A DNA stretch of 64,000 bases from Deltaproteobacteria bacterium (GTDB lineage Bacteria > Myxococcota_A > UBA796 > CAJQPC01), in contig JADKFE010000022.1 in NCBI GenBank assembly GCA_016717595.1, forward strand, positions 24,617 through 88,616. The letters are read 5' to 3'. Position numbers and translations under genes: made by a program. Below the pieces are notes generated by a model. That model was given only the letters and a program-made list of their open reading frames with translations. It was not told where the DNA came from and ran no database searches. This document shows positions 1 to 8,080 of the stretch, piece after piece; the stretch's first letter is position 1; each line of letters opens with the position of its first letter.

Positions 1-550
1 GCACCTGCTCGCGGATGCCCTCCGACAAGGCGTCGGCCTCGGCCACCGCGCGGCGGGCGAGGGGGACATCGGGGGTGTGAAGATCCGCCGCTTGGTTCGC
101 CTTGCGGATCAGCGCCATCACCCGCTCGTGGGGGCTCTGCGCGGTCTCCAGCAGGCTCTCCAAGCTCGCCTCCAAGAGCTTGGCCTCTTCAGCGGCGAGG
201 CGGGTTTGTTCGCTCTTGTGGGCCAAGGCCGCGTAGATCGTCTGGTTGAGCCCCCGAAGCTGGGTGACCCCCTCCGCGTCGCCCAGGGCCCGCGCCGCGC
301 GTAACGCATGAACGAGGCCCTCTTTGGCCCGGTCGAGCTGGCCCAACCCCAGCAGGGCTTGCGCGCGCATGCCCAAGGCCCGGGCGCGGGCGGGCTCGGG
401 CAAGACGTTGGCCATCAACGTGGCGTCGAGGAGGAACAGCGCCTCGCCGAAACGTTCGTCACGCAGCGCCTCGATGGGCTCGTCCAGGGGCGACCAGGCC
501 TCGTTGTTGTCGTCGTCGTCGAGGTCGTCGAGGTCGTCGTCGTTCTCCAC
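1..550 (-). CDS. TPR-like acidic-tailed protein (3' end outside window)
   Basis: Reading the minus strand from a GTG at 550 gives an uninterrupted frame of 183 codons that leaves the window at base 1. It opens with a strongly acidic stretch (about residues 3-17, mostly Asp/Asn) and continues as an Ala/Leu/Glu-rich helical protein with the small-residue spacing of tetratricopeptide repeats (for example around residues 40-70). No catalytic motif is visible, so a scaffold or adaptor role is only a guess. The GTG lies 3 bases after the stop of the upstream SAH-hydrolase-like gene, with an AAGG just inside that gene as a possible ribosome site, so the two are probably one transcript. Confidence 0.7.
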   Translation of the reverse strand, partial: MENDDDLDDLDDDDNNEAWSPLDEPIEALRDERFGEALFLLDATLMANVLPEPARARALGMRAQALLGLGQLDRAKEGLVHALRAARALGDAEGVTQLRGLNQTIYAALAHKSEQTRLAAEEAKLLEASLESLLETAQSPHERVMALIRKANQAADLHTPDVPLARRAVAEADALSEGIREQV

Positions 551-553
551 GCG

Positions 554-1696
554 TCAGCCCTTGAGCGCCTGGAGCGCCAGCCGCGCGGCCTCGGCCTCGA
601 TGGGGCCGGGCACCGTCATCTCGCCGGGGCTCAGGCGGCCTTGGCGCACGATCCACTCCATCGTGAGGCCGAGCACGGCGAAGTGCAGCAGCACGGGCTC
701 GGGGGAGCCCGCGTTCATCACGATGTTCAGCGGGTGACCGCCGCCGAGCACGGTGAGCCAGGGGCCCTTGGGCAGCTTGAGGCGCACGCAGCGCGGGCCG
801 AGCTCATCGGCGCTCTCGGCGTGCTCCCGCAGGGCCTTCACGGCGATCTCGTCGCCGCCGTGCCCGGCGTTCACCAACACCGCGCCGTTCTTGGCGTAGC
901 GGAGCTGATCGAGGGTGAGCGCGTTGGGCACCCCCGTGGCGGTGACGATGATCTCCGCGCGGCTCAGGGCCTCCTCGATGGGGGCCGTGGAGTAGCCGTC
1001 GTAGTGCGCGATGAGGCTTTGTACCGGGTCACGCTCGATGACGGCGACGACCGCGCCCAGAGCCTTCGCGTAGGCGGCGATGCCTTGTCCGACGGGGCCA
1101 TAGCCGATCACCAGCACCCGCCGACCGCTCACCTGCAGGCCCGTGACCTGGGTGACTGAAGGCCACAGCCCCGCGCCGACGCCGTGGCGGTTCTCGACGT
1201 GGCCCTTGAGCTTGCCGTCGTTGATGTTCACCACCCCAAACGGCACGTCGACGTCCCGCAGGCGGTTGATGCCCGTTCGTGTGATCTCGACCGCGCCGAT
1301 CAGGCCCTCGGCGAGATCGGGGCGGCGGCGCACGAGGGTGTCGAGGAGCTCAAAGCCTACGTCGGCGATGAGGTGCGGGCGGCTCTCTAAGGCCGCGAGG
1401 TGGGGGTTCACCATGTCGCCGCCGGTGTGGACCTCGACGCCCTCCTCACGGAGCAGGGCGACCACGTCAAGATCCGTCGTCGCCGCGTTCGCCGCGCTCA
1501 CGACCCACTCGCCGCCGCCCAAGGTCAGCTCACGCATCAAGGCCGCGGTGAGCGTGGTGAGGTGGGCGTTGATCGCCACCCGCATCCCCTGAAAAGGCCG
1601 CTGCTTCGCCCAGCGTGTGCCCAACAGCGGCATGAGGGGGAAGAAGGTGTTCATGCGGGCCACCTCGGCGGCGGCGCGGGTGCTGCGGGGTTCCAT
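554..1696 (-). CDS. divergent S-adenosylhomocysteine hydrolase-like NAD-binding protein
   Basis: A 380-residue member of the adenosylhomocysteinase superfamily. The NAD-binding Rossmann motif GYGPVGQG is intact in the middle, and the order of landmarks (NAHLTTLTA, EITRTG, NINDGKLKG, TATG, NAGHG) follows the family. Several catalytic positions differ from true SAH hydrolases: the CNP segment is replaced, the substrate Asp region is changed, and ETTTG has become EITRTG, although the Lys of the NDxxxK region is kept. It may act on another nucleoside thioether or be regulatory. The start is set by GGAGG four bases before ATG 1696; a longer TTG start at 1726 lacks such a site. It diverges from canonical ahcY. 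Confidence 0.75.
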   Translation of the reverse strand: MEPRSTRAAAEVARMNTFFPLMPLLGTRWAKQRPFQGMRVAINAHLTTLTAALMRELTLGGGEWVVSAANAATTDLDVVALLREEGVEVHTGGDMVNPHLAALESRPHLIADVGFELLDTLVRRRPDLAEGLIGAVEITRTGINRLRDVDVPFGVVNINDGKLKGHVENRHGVGAGLWPSVTQVTGLQVSGRRVLVIGYGPVGQGIAAYAKALGAVVAVIERDPVQSLIAHYDGYSTAPIEEALSRAEIIVTATGVPNALTLDQLRYAKNGAVLVNAGHGGDEIAVKALREHAESADELGPRCVRLKLPKGPWLTVLGGGHPLNIVMNAGSPEPVLLHFAVLGLTMEWIVRQGRLSPGEMTVPGPIEAEAARLALQALKG

Positions 1697-1783
1697 GATG
1701 CCTCCAGGGCCCGACGGGGCCGTCAACTTGAACGGTATCTTAACCTACATCGCTGGGCGCGCCTCTCACCGTCCGCGCGGTGA

Positions 1784-1812
1784 TTGACAGGCGGCGGCCC
1801 CCTCGTCATATT
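1784..1812 (+). promoter_or_regulatory. sigma70-type promoter of ahcY
   Basis: TTGACA (1784-1789) and CATATT (1807-1812) are separated by exactly 17 bases and end 47 bases before the ahcY start. This predicts a leader of about 40 bases, too short for the SAH riboswitch often found in front of ahcY. Confidence 0.65.
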
Positions 1813-1859
1813 GCCGGACCTCTCTGAAGCTACACCCCCCAAAGAACTGGAGCGCGGCG

Positions 1860-3119
1860 ATGTCCGACAACTTCAAGGTCGCAGACCTCTCTCTCGCTGA
1901 AGCCGGCAAGCTCAAGATTGAGTGGGCCGAGGCCCGTATGCCCGTCCTGATCGCCCTTCGCGAGAAGTATCGCCAGACCAAGCCGCTGGCGGGTCACCGC
2001 GTCGCGGGCTGCCTGCACGTCACCAAAGAGACGGCGGTGCTCATCCGCACGCTGATCGCGGCGGGCGCCGAGGTGAGCTGGTCGGGCTGCAACCCGCTCT
2101 CCACCTCGGACGAGATCGCCGCGGCCCTGGCCGCTGAGGGCTGCTCGATCTACGCCTGGCACGGCCTGAGCGTCGAGGAGTTCTACTGGTGCATCGACCG
2201 CACGCTGGACTTCAAGCCCACCCTCACCCTGGACGACGGCGCGGACCTCATCACCCGCCTGCACACCAAACACCAGGAGCTCATCCAGTACGTCGTCGGC
2301 GGCACTGAAGAGACGACCACCGGCGTTCACCGCCTGCGCTCGATGGCCAAGGCCGGCGCGCTCAAGTACCCCGTGTTGGCCATCAACGACGCCGAGACGA
2401 AGTGGGACTTCGACAACGTCTACGGCACCGGCCAGTCCTCTCTCGACGGCATCCTGCGCGCCACCTCCGTGCTCATCGCCGCCAAAAACTTCGTCGTCGC
2501 GGGCTACGGCCACTGCGGCCGCGGCGTCGCCATGCGCGCCCAGGGCCTCGGCGCCCACGTCGCGATCACCGAGGTCAAGCCCACCCAGGCGCTCAAGGCC
2601 ACCCTTGAGGGCATCCGCGTGATGAAGATGGACGAGGCCGCGGGCTGGGGCGACATCTTCATCACCGCCACGGGCATGAAGGACATCATCGCCGGCGACC
2701 ACTTCGACAAGATGAAGGACGGCGCCATCCTCTGCAACACCGGCCACTACGACTGCGAGATCAACCTCGGTCACCTCGAGGCCAAGTCCAAGTCCAAGCG
2801 CACGATCCGCGACAACTGCGAGGAGTACCTCCAGCACGACGGCCGCCGCATCTACGTCATCGGCCAGGGCCGCCTGGTGAACCTCGCCGCCGCCGAGGGC
2901 CACCCCTCGGAGGTGATGGACATGAGCTTCGCCAACCAGTTCTTGGGCATGGTGTTCATGGCCGAGAACGGCAAGGGCCTCGAGGGCAAGGTGTACGACA
3001 TCCCGCCCGAGCAAGACCAAGACCTCGCCCGCATCAAGCTCGCCACGATGGGCCTCGCCATCGACTCGCTGACGCCGGAGCAGGTCGCCTACGCCGACAA
3101 CTACCTCGAAGGGACTTGA
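1860..3119 (+). CDS. ahcY: adenosylhomocysteinase (SAH hydrolase)
   Basis: Cytosolic enzyme that splits S-adenosylhomocysteine into adenosine and homocysteine, removing the product inhibitor of methyltransferases. The 419 residues carry the family landmarks in order: HVTKETA near residue 54, SGCNPLSTSDE near 80, DDGAD near 126, GGTEETTTG near 148, NDAETKWDFDN with the catalytic Lys near 180, the NAD site GYGHCGRG near 220 and NTGHYDCEIN near 295. Length matches the shorter bacterial/archaeal form without the plant-type insertion. GGAG about 8 bases upstream supports ATG 1860. It has its own TTGACA promoter and diverges from the degenerate paralogue. Confidence 0.96.
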   Translation: MSDNFKVADLSLAEAGKLKIEWAEARMPVLIALREKYRQTKPLAGHRVAGCLHVTKETAVLIRTLIAAGAEVSWSGCNPLSTSDEIAAALAAEGCSIYAWHGLSVEEFYWCIDRTLDFKPTLTLDDGADLITRLHTKHQELIQYVVGGTEETTTGVHRLRSMAKAGALKYPVLAINDAETKWDFDNVYGTGQSSLDGILRATSVLIAAKNFVVAGYGHCGRGVAMRAQGLGAHVAITEVKPTQALKATLEGIRVMKMDEAAGWGDIFITATGMKDIIAGDHFDKMKDGAILCNTGHYDCEINLGHLEAKSKSKRTIRDNCEEYLQHDGRRIYVIGQGRLVNLAAAEGHPSEVMDMSFANQFLGMVFMAENGKGLEGKVYDIPPEQDQDLARIKLATMGLAIDSLTPEQVAYADNYLEGT

Positions 3120-3153
3120 TCCCCTCGGTGGGCTGAGTCAGCGCTCGCGCAGA

Positions 3154-3182
3154 TTGAGCGGCGAAGACGCGCGGTGTTGAAT
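3154..3182 (+). promoter_or_regulatory. candidate promoter of the PhoD-like gene
   Basis: TTGAGC (3154-3159) and TTGAAT (3177-3182) are 17 bases apart in an AT-richer patch 36 bases before the phosphatase start. The -10 box is weak and TATGTT a few bases later is an alternative, so this is tentative. Confidence 0.35.
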
Positions 3183-3217
3183 ATGTTTGGTGTCCCACGG
3201 CCCCCCCGAGGTACCCC

Positions 3218-4588
3218 ATGCGTGTTCAGCGCCGCGCGTTCTTGTCTGGACTCACCGCGGCCGCGCTTATGCCGGCCTGCGCGACGGACAAGGCGCCAAC
3301 AGACAGCGACACCGCCGCGCCGCCTGAGGCCGCCCCGGACCGCGCGCCAGAGCCCGCTCCTTGGGTCGCCGATGGGGTCGTCGATCTCACGGCCTTCCCC
3401 CGCGGCGTGTGGGTGGGCGACCCGACCGAGACCAGCGCCATCCTCACCACCCGCACCGCCGAGGCCGAGGTCAACCTCGTCTTGATGGTCGCCGAGGCGG
3501 ACACGGGCTGGGTGGAGGCCCAGCGCCAAGACGGCCTCACCCCCGACGCCGATGGCTTCATCCGCCTGGAGCTGACCGGCCTCACGGCGGACTCGGCCTA
3601 CTCCGTCGTGCTCCTGAGCGCCGATGGCGCCCGCCGGGCCGAGGTCACCCGCTTTCGCACGGCCCCCGCGCTCACCGCGGCCTCCCGCAAGCTGCGGCTG
3701 GGCGCGACGAGCTGTATGGGCAGCTCAAGCCCCGATCTGCTGAACCTCGGCTTCGTCAAACAAGAGGCCTTGGACCTCTTCTTCTTCTTGGGTGACTTCG
3801 TCTACGCCGACGGCAGCAAGACCCCCGACGACTACCGCGCCTATTACGACCGCACGATGGCCCGACCCACGGTGCAAGGGGTGGCCGCGGGCAGCGCGGT
3901 GGTGGCGATCTGGGACGACCACGAGGTCAACAACAACTGGTACTTCGACGTGAACGTCACCGAAGATCAGTACCAGAGCGCGCTCTTGGTCTACCGAGAG
4001 ACCTTGCCCCAGCGTGAGGGCCCAAGCGGCGGCCTGTGGCGGGCGCTGCGGTTTGGCCCCGATCTGGAGGTCTTCGTGCTCGACTGCCGCAGCGAGCGTG
4101 ACGTGGACGCCCCCAAGATCATCTCCGATGAGCAGCTCGCGTGGGCGATCGACTCCATCAAGGCCAGCGACGCGCGGTTTAAGCTCGTCCTCACGAGCGT
4201 ACACATCACCGATCACAGCCCGCTGTTCGGCACCTTAGAGGCCCGAGATCGGTGGCAAGGCTACGAGGCCCAGCGCCTCGCCTTGCTCGACGGGGTCACA
4301 GGGGTCGAGGGGGTGGTGTTCGTCACCGGCGACATGCACTACGCCGGGGTGCAGATCCCCAGCGACGCCGGGGTGCCGGGGGCAGACCGCCTGGAGATCA
4401 TGGCCGGGCCCTCAGGCAGCCGCATCAACGAGCTCGTCGCGTATTTTGAGCCCCACGAGCGTTACCCCCTGCTCATCGCGGCCTGGTGCTGGGCGCTCAT
4501 CGAGCTGGACCCAGGCCTCGGCGAGCTCTATGTTCAGTTCATCGGTGACGACGGCGCGATCGTCGGCGAGTATCGCGCGGCCCTTTAG
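3218..4588 (+). CDS. PhoD-like alkaline phosphatase, Tat-type lipoprotein
   Basis: A 456-residue metallophosphoesterase of the PhoD family that would release phosphate from phosphodiesters outside the cytoplasm. The N-terminus has twin arginines (RRAF) followed by a hydrophobic stretch and the lipobox LMPAC, so it is probably exported folded via Tat and lipid-anchored at Cys21. A Ser/Pro/Thr linker and a fibronectin-like N-terminal domain precede the catalytic part, where the metal-binding motifs LGDFVYADGS (near residue 192), WDDHEVNNN (near 231) and VTGDMHYAG (near 370) are intact. Cytochrome-like or other phosphoesterase functions cannot be excluded, but the motif set is characteristic. 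It is the only gene of its short unit. Confidence 0.88.
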   Translation: MRVQRRAFLSGLTAAALMPACATDKAPTDSDTAAPPEAAPDRAPEPAPWVADGVVDLTAFPRGVWVGDPTETSAILTTRTAEAEVNLVLMVAEADTGWVEAQRQDGLTPDADGFIRLELTGLTADSAYSVVLLSADGARRAEVTRFRTAPALTAASRKLRLGATSCMGSSSPDLLNLGFVKQEALDLFFFLGDFVYADGSKTPDDYRAYYDRTMARPTVQGVAAGSAVVAIWDDHEVNNNWYFDVNVTEDQYQSALLVYRETLPQREGPSGGLWRALRFGPDLEVFVLDCRSERDVDAPKIISDEQLAWAIDSIKASDARFKLVLTSVHITDHSPLFGTLEARDRWQGYEAQRLALLDGVTGVEGVVFVTGDMHYAGVQIPSDAGVPGADRLEIMAGPSGSRINELVAYFEPHERYPLLIAAWCWALIELDPGLGELYVQFIGDDGAIVGEYRAAL

Positions 4589-4667
4589 CCGCGGCGGGTA
4601 GCGACTCCTCGGCCCCGTGGTGTCTCTTGAGATGAGCGGGGCGATGGGCCCCTTCGGAGACCTCCTC

Positions 4668-5507
4668 ATGCACAACAACATCCCTCTCGTCGTGCTCTTC
4701 GCCTTGGCTCTGCCGGGCTGTGTCATTCAGGTTCACTCCGCCGAGGACACCCGCGAGCTGGACGAGATCATCACGTCGGTGTCTCTGGACGTGGACTCCG
4801 GCGGCGTGACCATCGTCGGGTCCGACGCAGGCGCCTTGACCGTGTACCGCCGCGCCGAGTGGTCGGCGGTGCCCCCGGAGATGTCCCTGGAGGTGGTCGA
4901 CGGCGTGTTGATCCTCACCTCGTCCTGCACGGCGGGCCAGATCATCTGCCGCGCCGAGCACGAGCTGCACCTGCCCCCGGGCGTGAGCGTCGAGGGTGTG
5001 GTCGGCTCGGGCGGCTTCATCGGCGAGGGGTTCATCGGCGACCTCAACCTCAACATCGGCTCCGGCGGCGCGGTGCTGGAGGACGGCGAAGGCGCCCTCA
5101 CCTTAGACATCGGCTCTGGCGGCGTCGTGGTCGATGGCCACAGCGGCGACATCACCGTCGATGTCGGCTCCGGCGGCGCTGTTCTCTCCGAGGTCTCCGG
5201 TGACCTCGCCCTGTTCGTGTCGTCAGGCGGCGTGGTCGCCGACGGCCTCACCTCGTCCAGCGTGCTCGCCGAGGTCAGCTCCGGCGGCCTCAGCCTCGAC
5301 TTCGACGCCCGCCCCACGCTCATCGACGGCGACGTCTCCTCCGGCGGCGCCCAGGTCGAGGTGCCCGCGGGCGCCTACCACCTGGACCTGAGCGCCGGGA
5401 GCGGCGGCATCAACATCGACGGCGTGCAGGACGACCCCGAGAGCGAAGACGTCATCCGCCTGAACGTGTCCAGCGGCGGGATCAACCTGGAGGGGGATGA
5501 TCGGTGA
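4668..5507 (+). CDS. lipoprotein with Ser-Gly-Gly beta repeats (DUF4097-like)
   Basis: A 279-residue secreted protein. Residues 1-18 are a lipoprotein signal (ALPGC lipobox); GGAG 8 bases upstream fixes ATG 4668 rather than earlier in-frame starts. From about residue 45 the chain consists of repeated short beta units spaced by roughly 18-20 residues, each carrying an SGG turn (GSGGAVLE, GSGGVVVD, GSGGAVLS, SSGGVVAD, SSGGLSLD, SSGGAQVE, GSGGINID, SSGGINLE). This periodicity predicts a right-handed beta-helix like the DUF4097/DUF2807 putative adhesin families. Function is unknown; surface adhesion or stress sensing are the usual suggestions. Confidence 0.75.
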   Translation: MHNNIPLVVLFALALPGCVIQVHSAEDTRELDEIITSVSLDVDSGGVTIVGSDAGALTVYRRAEWSAVPPEMSLEVVDGVLILTSSCTAGQIICRAEHELHLPPGVSVEGVVGSGGFIGEGFIGDLNLNIGSGGAVLEDGEGALTLDIGSGGVVVDGHSGDITVDVGSGGAVLSEVSGDLALFVSSGGVVADGLTSSSVLAEVSSGGLSLDFDARPTLIDGDVSSGGAQVEVPAGAYHLDLSAGSGGINIDGVQDDPESEDVIRLNVSSGGINLEGDDR

Positions 5508-5523
5508 GCCTGTGGCGGCTCAC
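5504..5523. terminator. short hairpin between converging genes
   Basis: GTGAGCC (5504-5510) and GGCTCAC (5517-5523) form a perfect 7-bp stem exactly where the beta-repeat lipoprotein and the EAD-CHAT gene converge, overlapping both stops. There is no T tract. Confidence 0.35.
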
Positions 5524-6892
5524 GCGGTGAAGTGGGCGAGCCAGCCGTAAGAGCGCTCTTTGACGCCGACGAGCACCCGCCGCGCCTTCTGGGTAGCGGC
5601 GCGAGGGTCTTCTCCCTTTAGGTAGGCTTGATGCCAGATCGGCGTGGCGCGGAGGCAGTCGCCAATGTAGGCGAGGTTGGACCAGCCGATCACGTTGGGC
5701 ACGCCGGCGCCGATGATGTGCTGGGCGACCCCGCGCCAGAGGAGCGCGCCAGGGACGTCGCTGGGCTCCAAGGTGCGCAGGCCGCTGTTGCACACGCTGA
5801 GCAGGCAGGCCGTGCGCACGTTCCCTTGCATGAGGTTGCCGAGCTGATGGGCGTCGAGGATCACGCCGCGGCTGCGTCCATCGGGAACTCCCAAGAACAC
5901 ACGCTCTCGGTCGCCGTGGGTGATGAAGTGTACAACATCCCATACCTTAGAGAAGAGCGCGAGCTGTAGCCGCTGCTCGTTGGTAAACTCCAGCACCTCC
6001 ACCTCGAGCCCTTCGTCCTTCCAGAGCGCCTTCACGGCCTCACACTCCGCGCGGCCGCGCTCTTCGCCGAGCACGATCAGGAGCTTCTTCACGCCCGGCT
6101 CAATCGGGGCGGGCAGCGCCGCGAAGGTGAAGCGGCGGGTGATGAACACGCCGGGCAAGGTGATCAGCATACGGTGCGGAGGGTTGGACTCCTGCAGGAG
6201 CTCCCAAGAGTAATGGGCGTGCATATCGGTGTTTGCGAAGGCCAAACAAATCTCAAGGGGGCGGTTCAAGCTTGTGGCGGCGTCTCGGGCTCTGCCGATC
6301 TGCTCCTGAACGTTGCGGCGAACAAACGCCTCGGTGAGCGTGCGCGCGAGCTTGTCTACGGCTTTGGCGAGCGGCGAGATGTCGGGGCTGTTGGTGATGT
6401 TCCACACCTCGGCCTGGGCGGCGTCCACCTCGGGCAGCTCGGCGGGAGGACGTCCTCTCCGCGTTGCCCAAACCCTCGGCTGAGCCAAGTCGCCGTGATG
6501 AGGCCGGGGTCGATCTGTAGGGTGAGCTGAACGGGCGAGGTGTCTTTTTGCGGTGGCGGCGGTGGCGGCGGTGGCGGTTCGGTCTCGGTGGTGGGGAGGC
6601 TGATTCCCAGCTGCGCAGCGAGGGCGCGGAACCTCTCTTCGTAGACTGGCCGCTCATTTGCGAGCTCCGCAAAGAGCCCCTGCCCCATCTTGTTGTTGAG
6701 GAGGTACCCGTTCATCTCTAAGTATTGAACGACCCCAAAGAAGTATTGGTTGGGTGGGGTGTGTTCGTATGGTGGCAGGCTGCCCACGAAGCTCTGCCCA
6801 AAGAGGCTCTTGAGAATCGGGTGGAAATCGGCGGGGCTGAACGACGACACCAGGAGCTGCTCAAGCAGGCGGAGCTGAGAAGGAGTAGCCAA
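5520..6892 (-). CDS. EAD1-CHAT domain protein (caspase-like peptidase), frameshifted
   Basis: Probably a conflict or cell-suicide effector. TTG 6892, six bases after GGAGG, opens an N-terminal effector-associated domain (EAD1-like, about residues 1-90, ending in a ...LFAELANERP... helix), then a run of prolines, then a CHAT peptidase. The catalytic dyad is visible: His at codon 5916-5918 in HFITHGD and Cys at 5790-5792 in LLSVCNSG, about 42 residues apart. The two halves are in different frames; adding one C to the CTCCC run at 6441-6449 joins them as ...EDVLPAELPEVD..., giving 457 residues. The domain order is a known adaptor-effector layout; partner proteins with matching EADs are not visible here. 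If the frameshift is real, the peptidase would not be made. Confidence 0.82.
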
Positions 6893-6919
6893 CGGGAACC
6901 TCCAGGAAGGTAGGCAAAG

Positions 6920-6949
6920 ACCATACCGCAGAGGATCCCGCCATGTCAA
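6920..6949 (-). promoter_or_regulatory. sigma70-type promoter of the EAD-CHAT gene
   Basis: On the minus strand TTGACA (6949-6944) and TATGGT (6925-6920) are 18 bases apart and lie 28 bases before the TTG start, giving a leader of about 20 bases with GGAGG in it. Confidence 0.6.
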
Positions 6950-7041
6950 CGCCCTGAACACGAGAACGTTTAACCAGATAGTATATTTTTACGGGCAATC
7001 ACAACCCGCCCCCCTCGCGCCATTTAGCGCCGCTCCAACCC

Positions 7042-8007
7042 TCACTCCACCCCCTCGCTCCCCACCACCGGCAGCTCCTTCGCCTCCACCGCCGTCGCGC
7101 TCGCCTCTCTGTGCGGGTAGTCGATGAACAGGTGCAGCTCGCCGAGCACGTCCATGCCCAGAAGCCCGGGGGAGAAAGGCCCCCGATCGCGGTGGATCAC
7201 GTCGATGGGGCTGGTCTGGGTGGTGCCGAACCACACGGAGTCGGCGTGATGGATCTGCAGGGTGCGGGCGCTGGTGTTGCTGCTGCCGGTGCCGCGCCAC
7301 ACGCCGGGCTGCTCGCGGGTGAGCGGCAGGCCGAGGCGCTCGGCGTCGAGGTAGGTGCCCGCGGCGCCGTAGTCGAGGATGAGCCAGGTCTCTCGGCCGT
7401 CTAAGGTCGCCGGGGCCATCAACCGGGGGCCGAACAGGCCCTCGCGGCGCAGGCGGATGGGCTCGGGGAGGGTGAGGGTGCCGGGCTCGTGCAGGCGCAG
7501 CACCCCGGCGGCTGGGTCGACCTCCACGACAAACCGCCGCAGCACGTTTGTGCCCAAAACACCGGTGACGATGTAGCCGGGGCCGTCGGGGATCGACGAG
7601 GTGCCGGGGAGGTCTCGCACCGCGCAGCGCGGCGCGTGAACGGTGTGGCCGCCGAGATCGATGTCGGGCAGGGTGGCGGCCTCTAAACGCACCTTGCCCA
7701 GCTCACCTCGGGTGGTGGAGAGGGTCTTGCGGGTGGGCACGCCCTCCTGGGCCAAGGCCGCCGCGTCGCAGGTGGTGTGGGAGTAGCCGGTGTCGAAGAA
7801 CCAGAGCTGCTCGCCCATGCTGCCGGTCTCGACGAGCACGTAGAGCCGGGATTGATCCTCGGGGAGCTGCACCAGCGGCAGCTCAATCGGCGCCGCGCCG
7901 TACGTCACCCGGGGCGTGGGGTACGGCGGCAGGTGGTGGCAGGCCCCGGCGAGGGGCCCCAGGACGGCGAAGGGGAGGCAGAGGGAGCGCACTCGGGCAT
8001 GGTACAC
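7042..8007 (-). CDS. retropepsin-like aspartic protease lipoprotein
   Basis: A 321-residue protein with a cysteine-containing signal sequence (lipobox near AGAC, residue 23), so probably anchored in the envelope. Residues 60-80 carry the aspartyl protease motif FDTGYSHT with the hydrophobic-hydrophobic-DTG signature, followed by the LGGHTV flap-like region and VLGTNVL. A second lobe begins near residue 205, where the expected DTG reads LDYGAAGT, then ends with LLGMDVL, the usual psi-loop partner. The altered second Asp motif suggests either an asymmetric enzyme or a binding protein. It is the last gene before clpB on this strand and has no visible partner. Confidence 0.72.
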   Translation of the reverse strand: MYHARVRSLCLPFAVLGPLAGACHHLPPYPTPRVTYGAAPIELPLVQLPEDQSRLYVLVETGSMGEQLWFFDTGYSHTTCDAAALAQEGVPTRKTLSTTRGELGKVRLEAATLPDIDLGGHTVHAPRCAVRDLPGTSSIPDGPGYIVTGVLGTNVLRRFVVEVDPAAGVLRLHEPGTLTLPEPIRLRREGLFGPRLMAPATLDGRETWLILDYGAAGTYLDAERLGLPLTREQPGVWRGTGSSNTSARTLQIHHADSVWFGTTQTSPIDVIHRDRGPFSPGLLGMDVLGELHLFIDYPHREASATAVEAKELPVVGSEGVE

Positions 8008-8029
8008 CGAGCCGGGTTTTTTAGACGAA

Positions 8030-8061
8030 GACGCCCCGAGGAGCGGGCTCCCCGGGGCGTC
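8030..8061 (-). terminator. hairpin downstream of clpB
   Basis: GACGCCCCG (8030-8038) and CGGGGCGTC (8053-8061) form a perfect 9-bp GC stem with a further GGAG/CTCC inside the loop, about 20 bases after the clpB stop. No U tract follows directly on the minus strand, so termination is inferred from position and stem strength. Confidence 0.45.
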
Positions 8062-8080
8062 TGTCTAGGCGAGACGCGGC

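Noticed and set aside
1697..1859. SAH riboswitch in front of ahcY
   Set aside because: The predicted promoter leaves only about 40 transcribed leader bases, too few for the known SAH riboswitch fold, and I see no matching pseudoknot arms.
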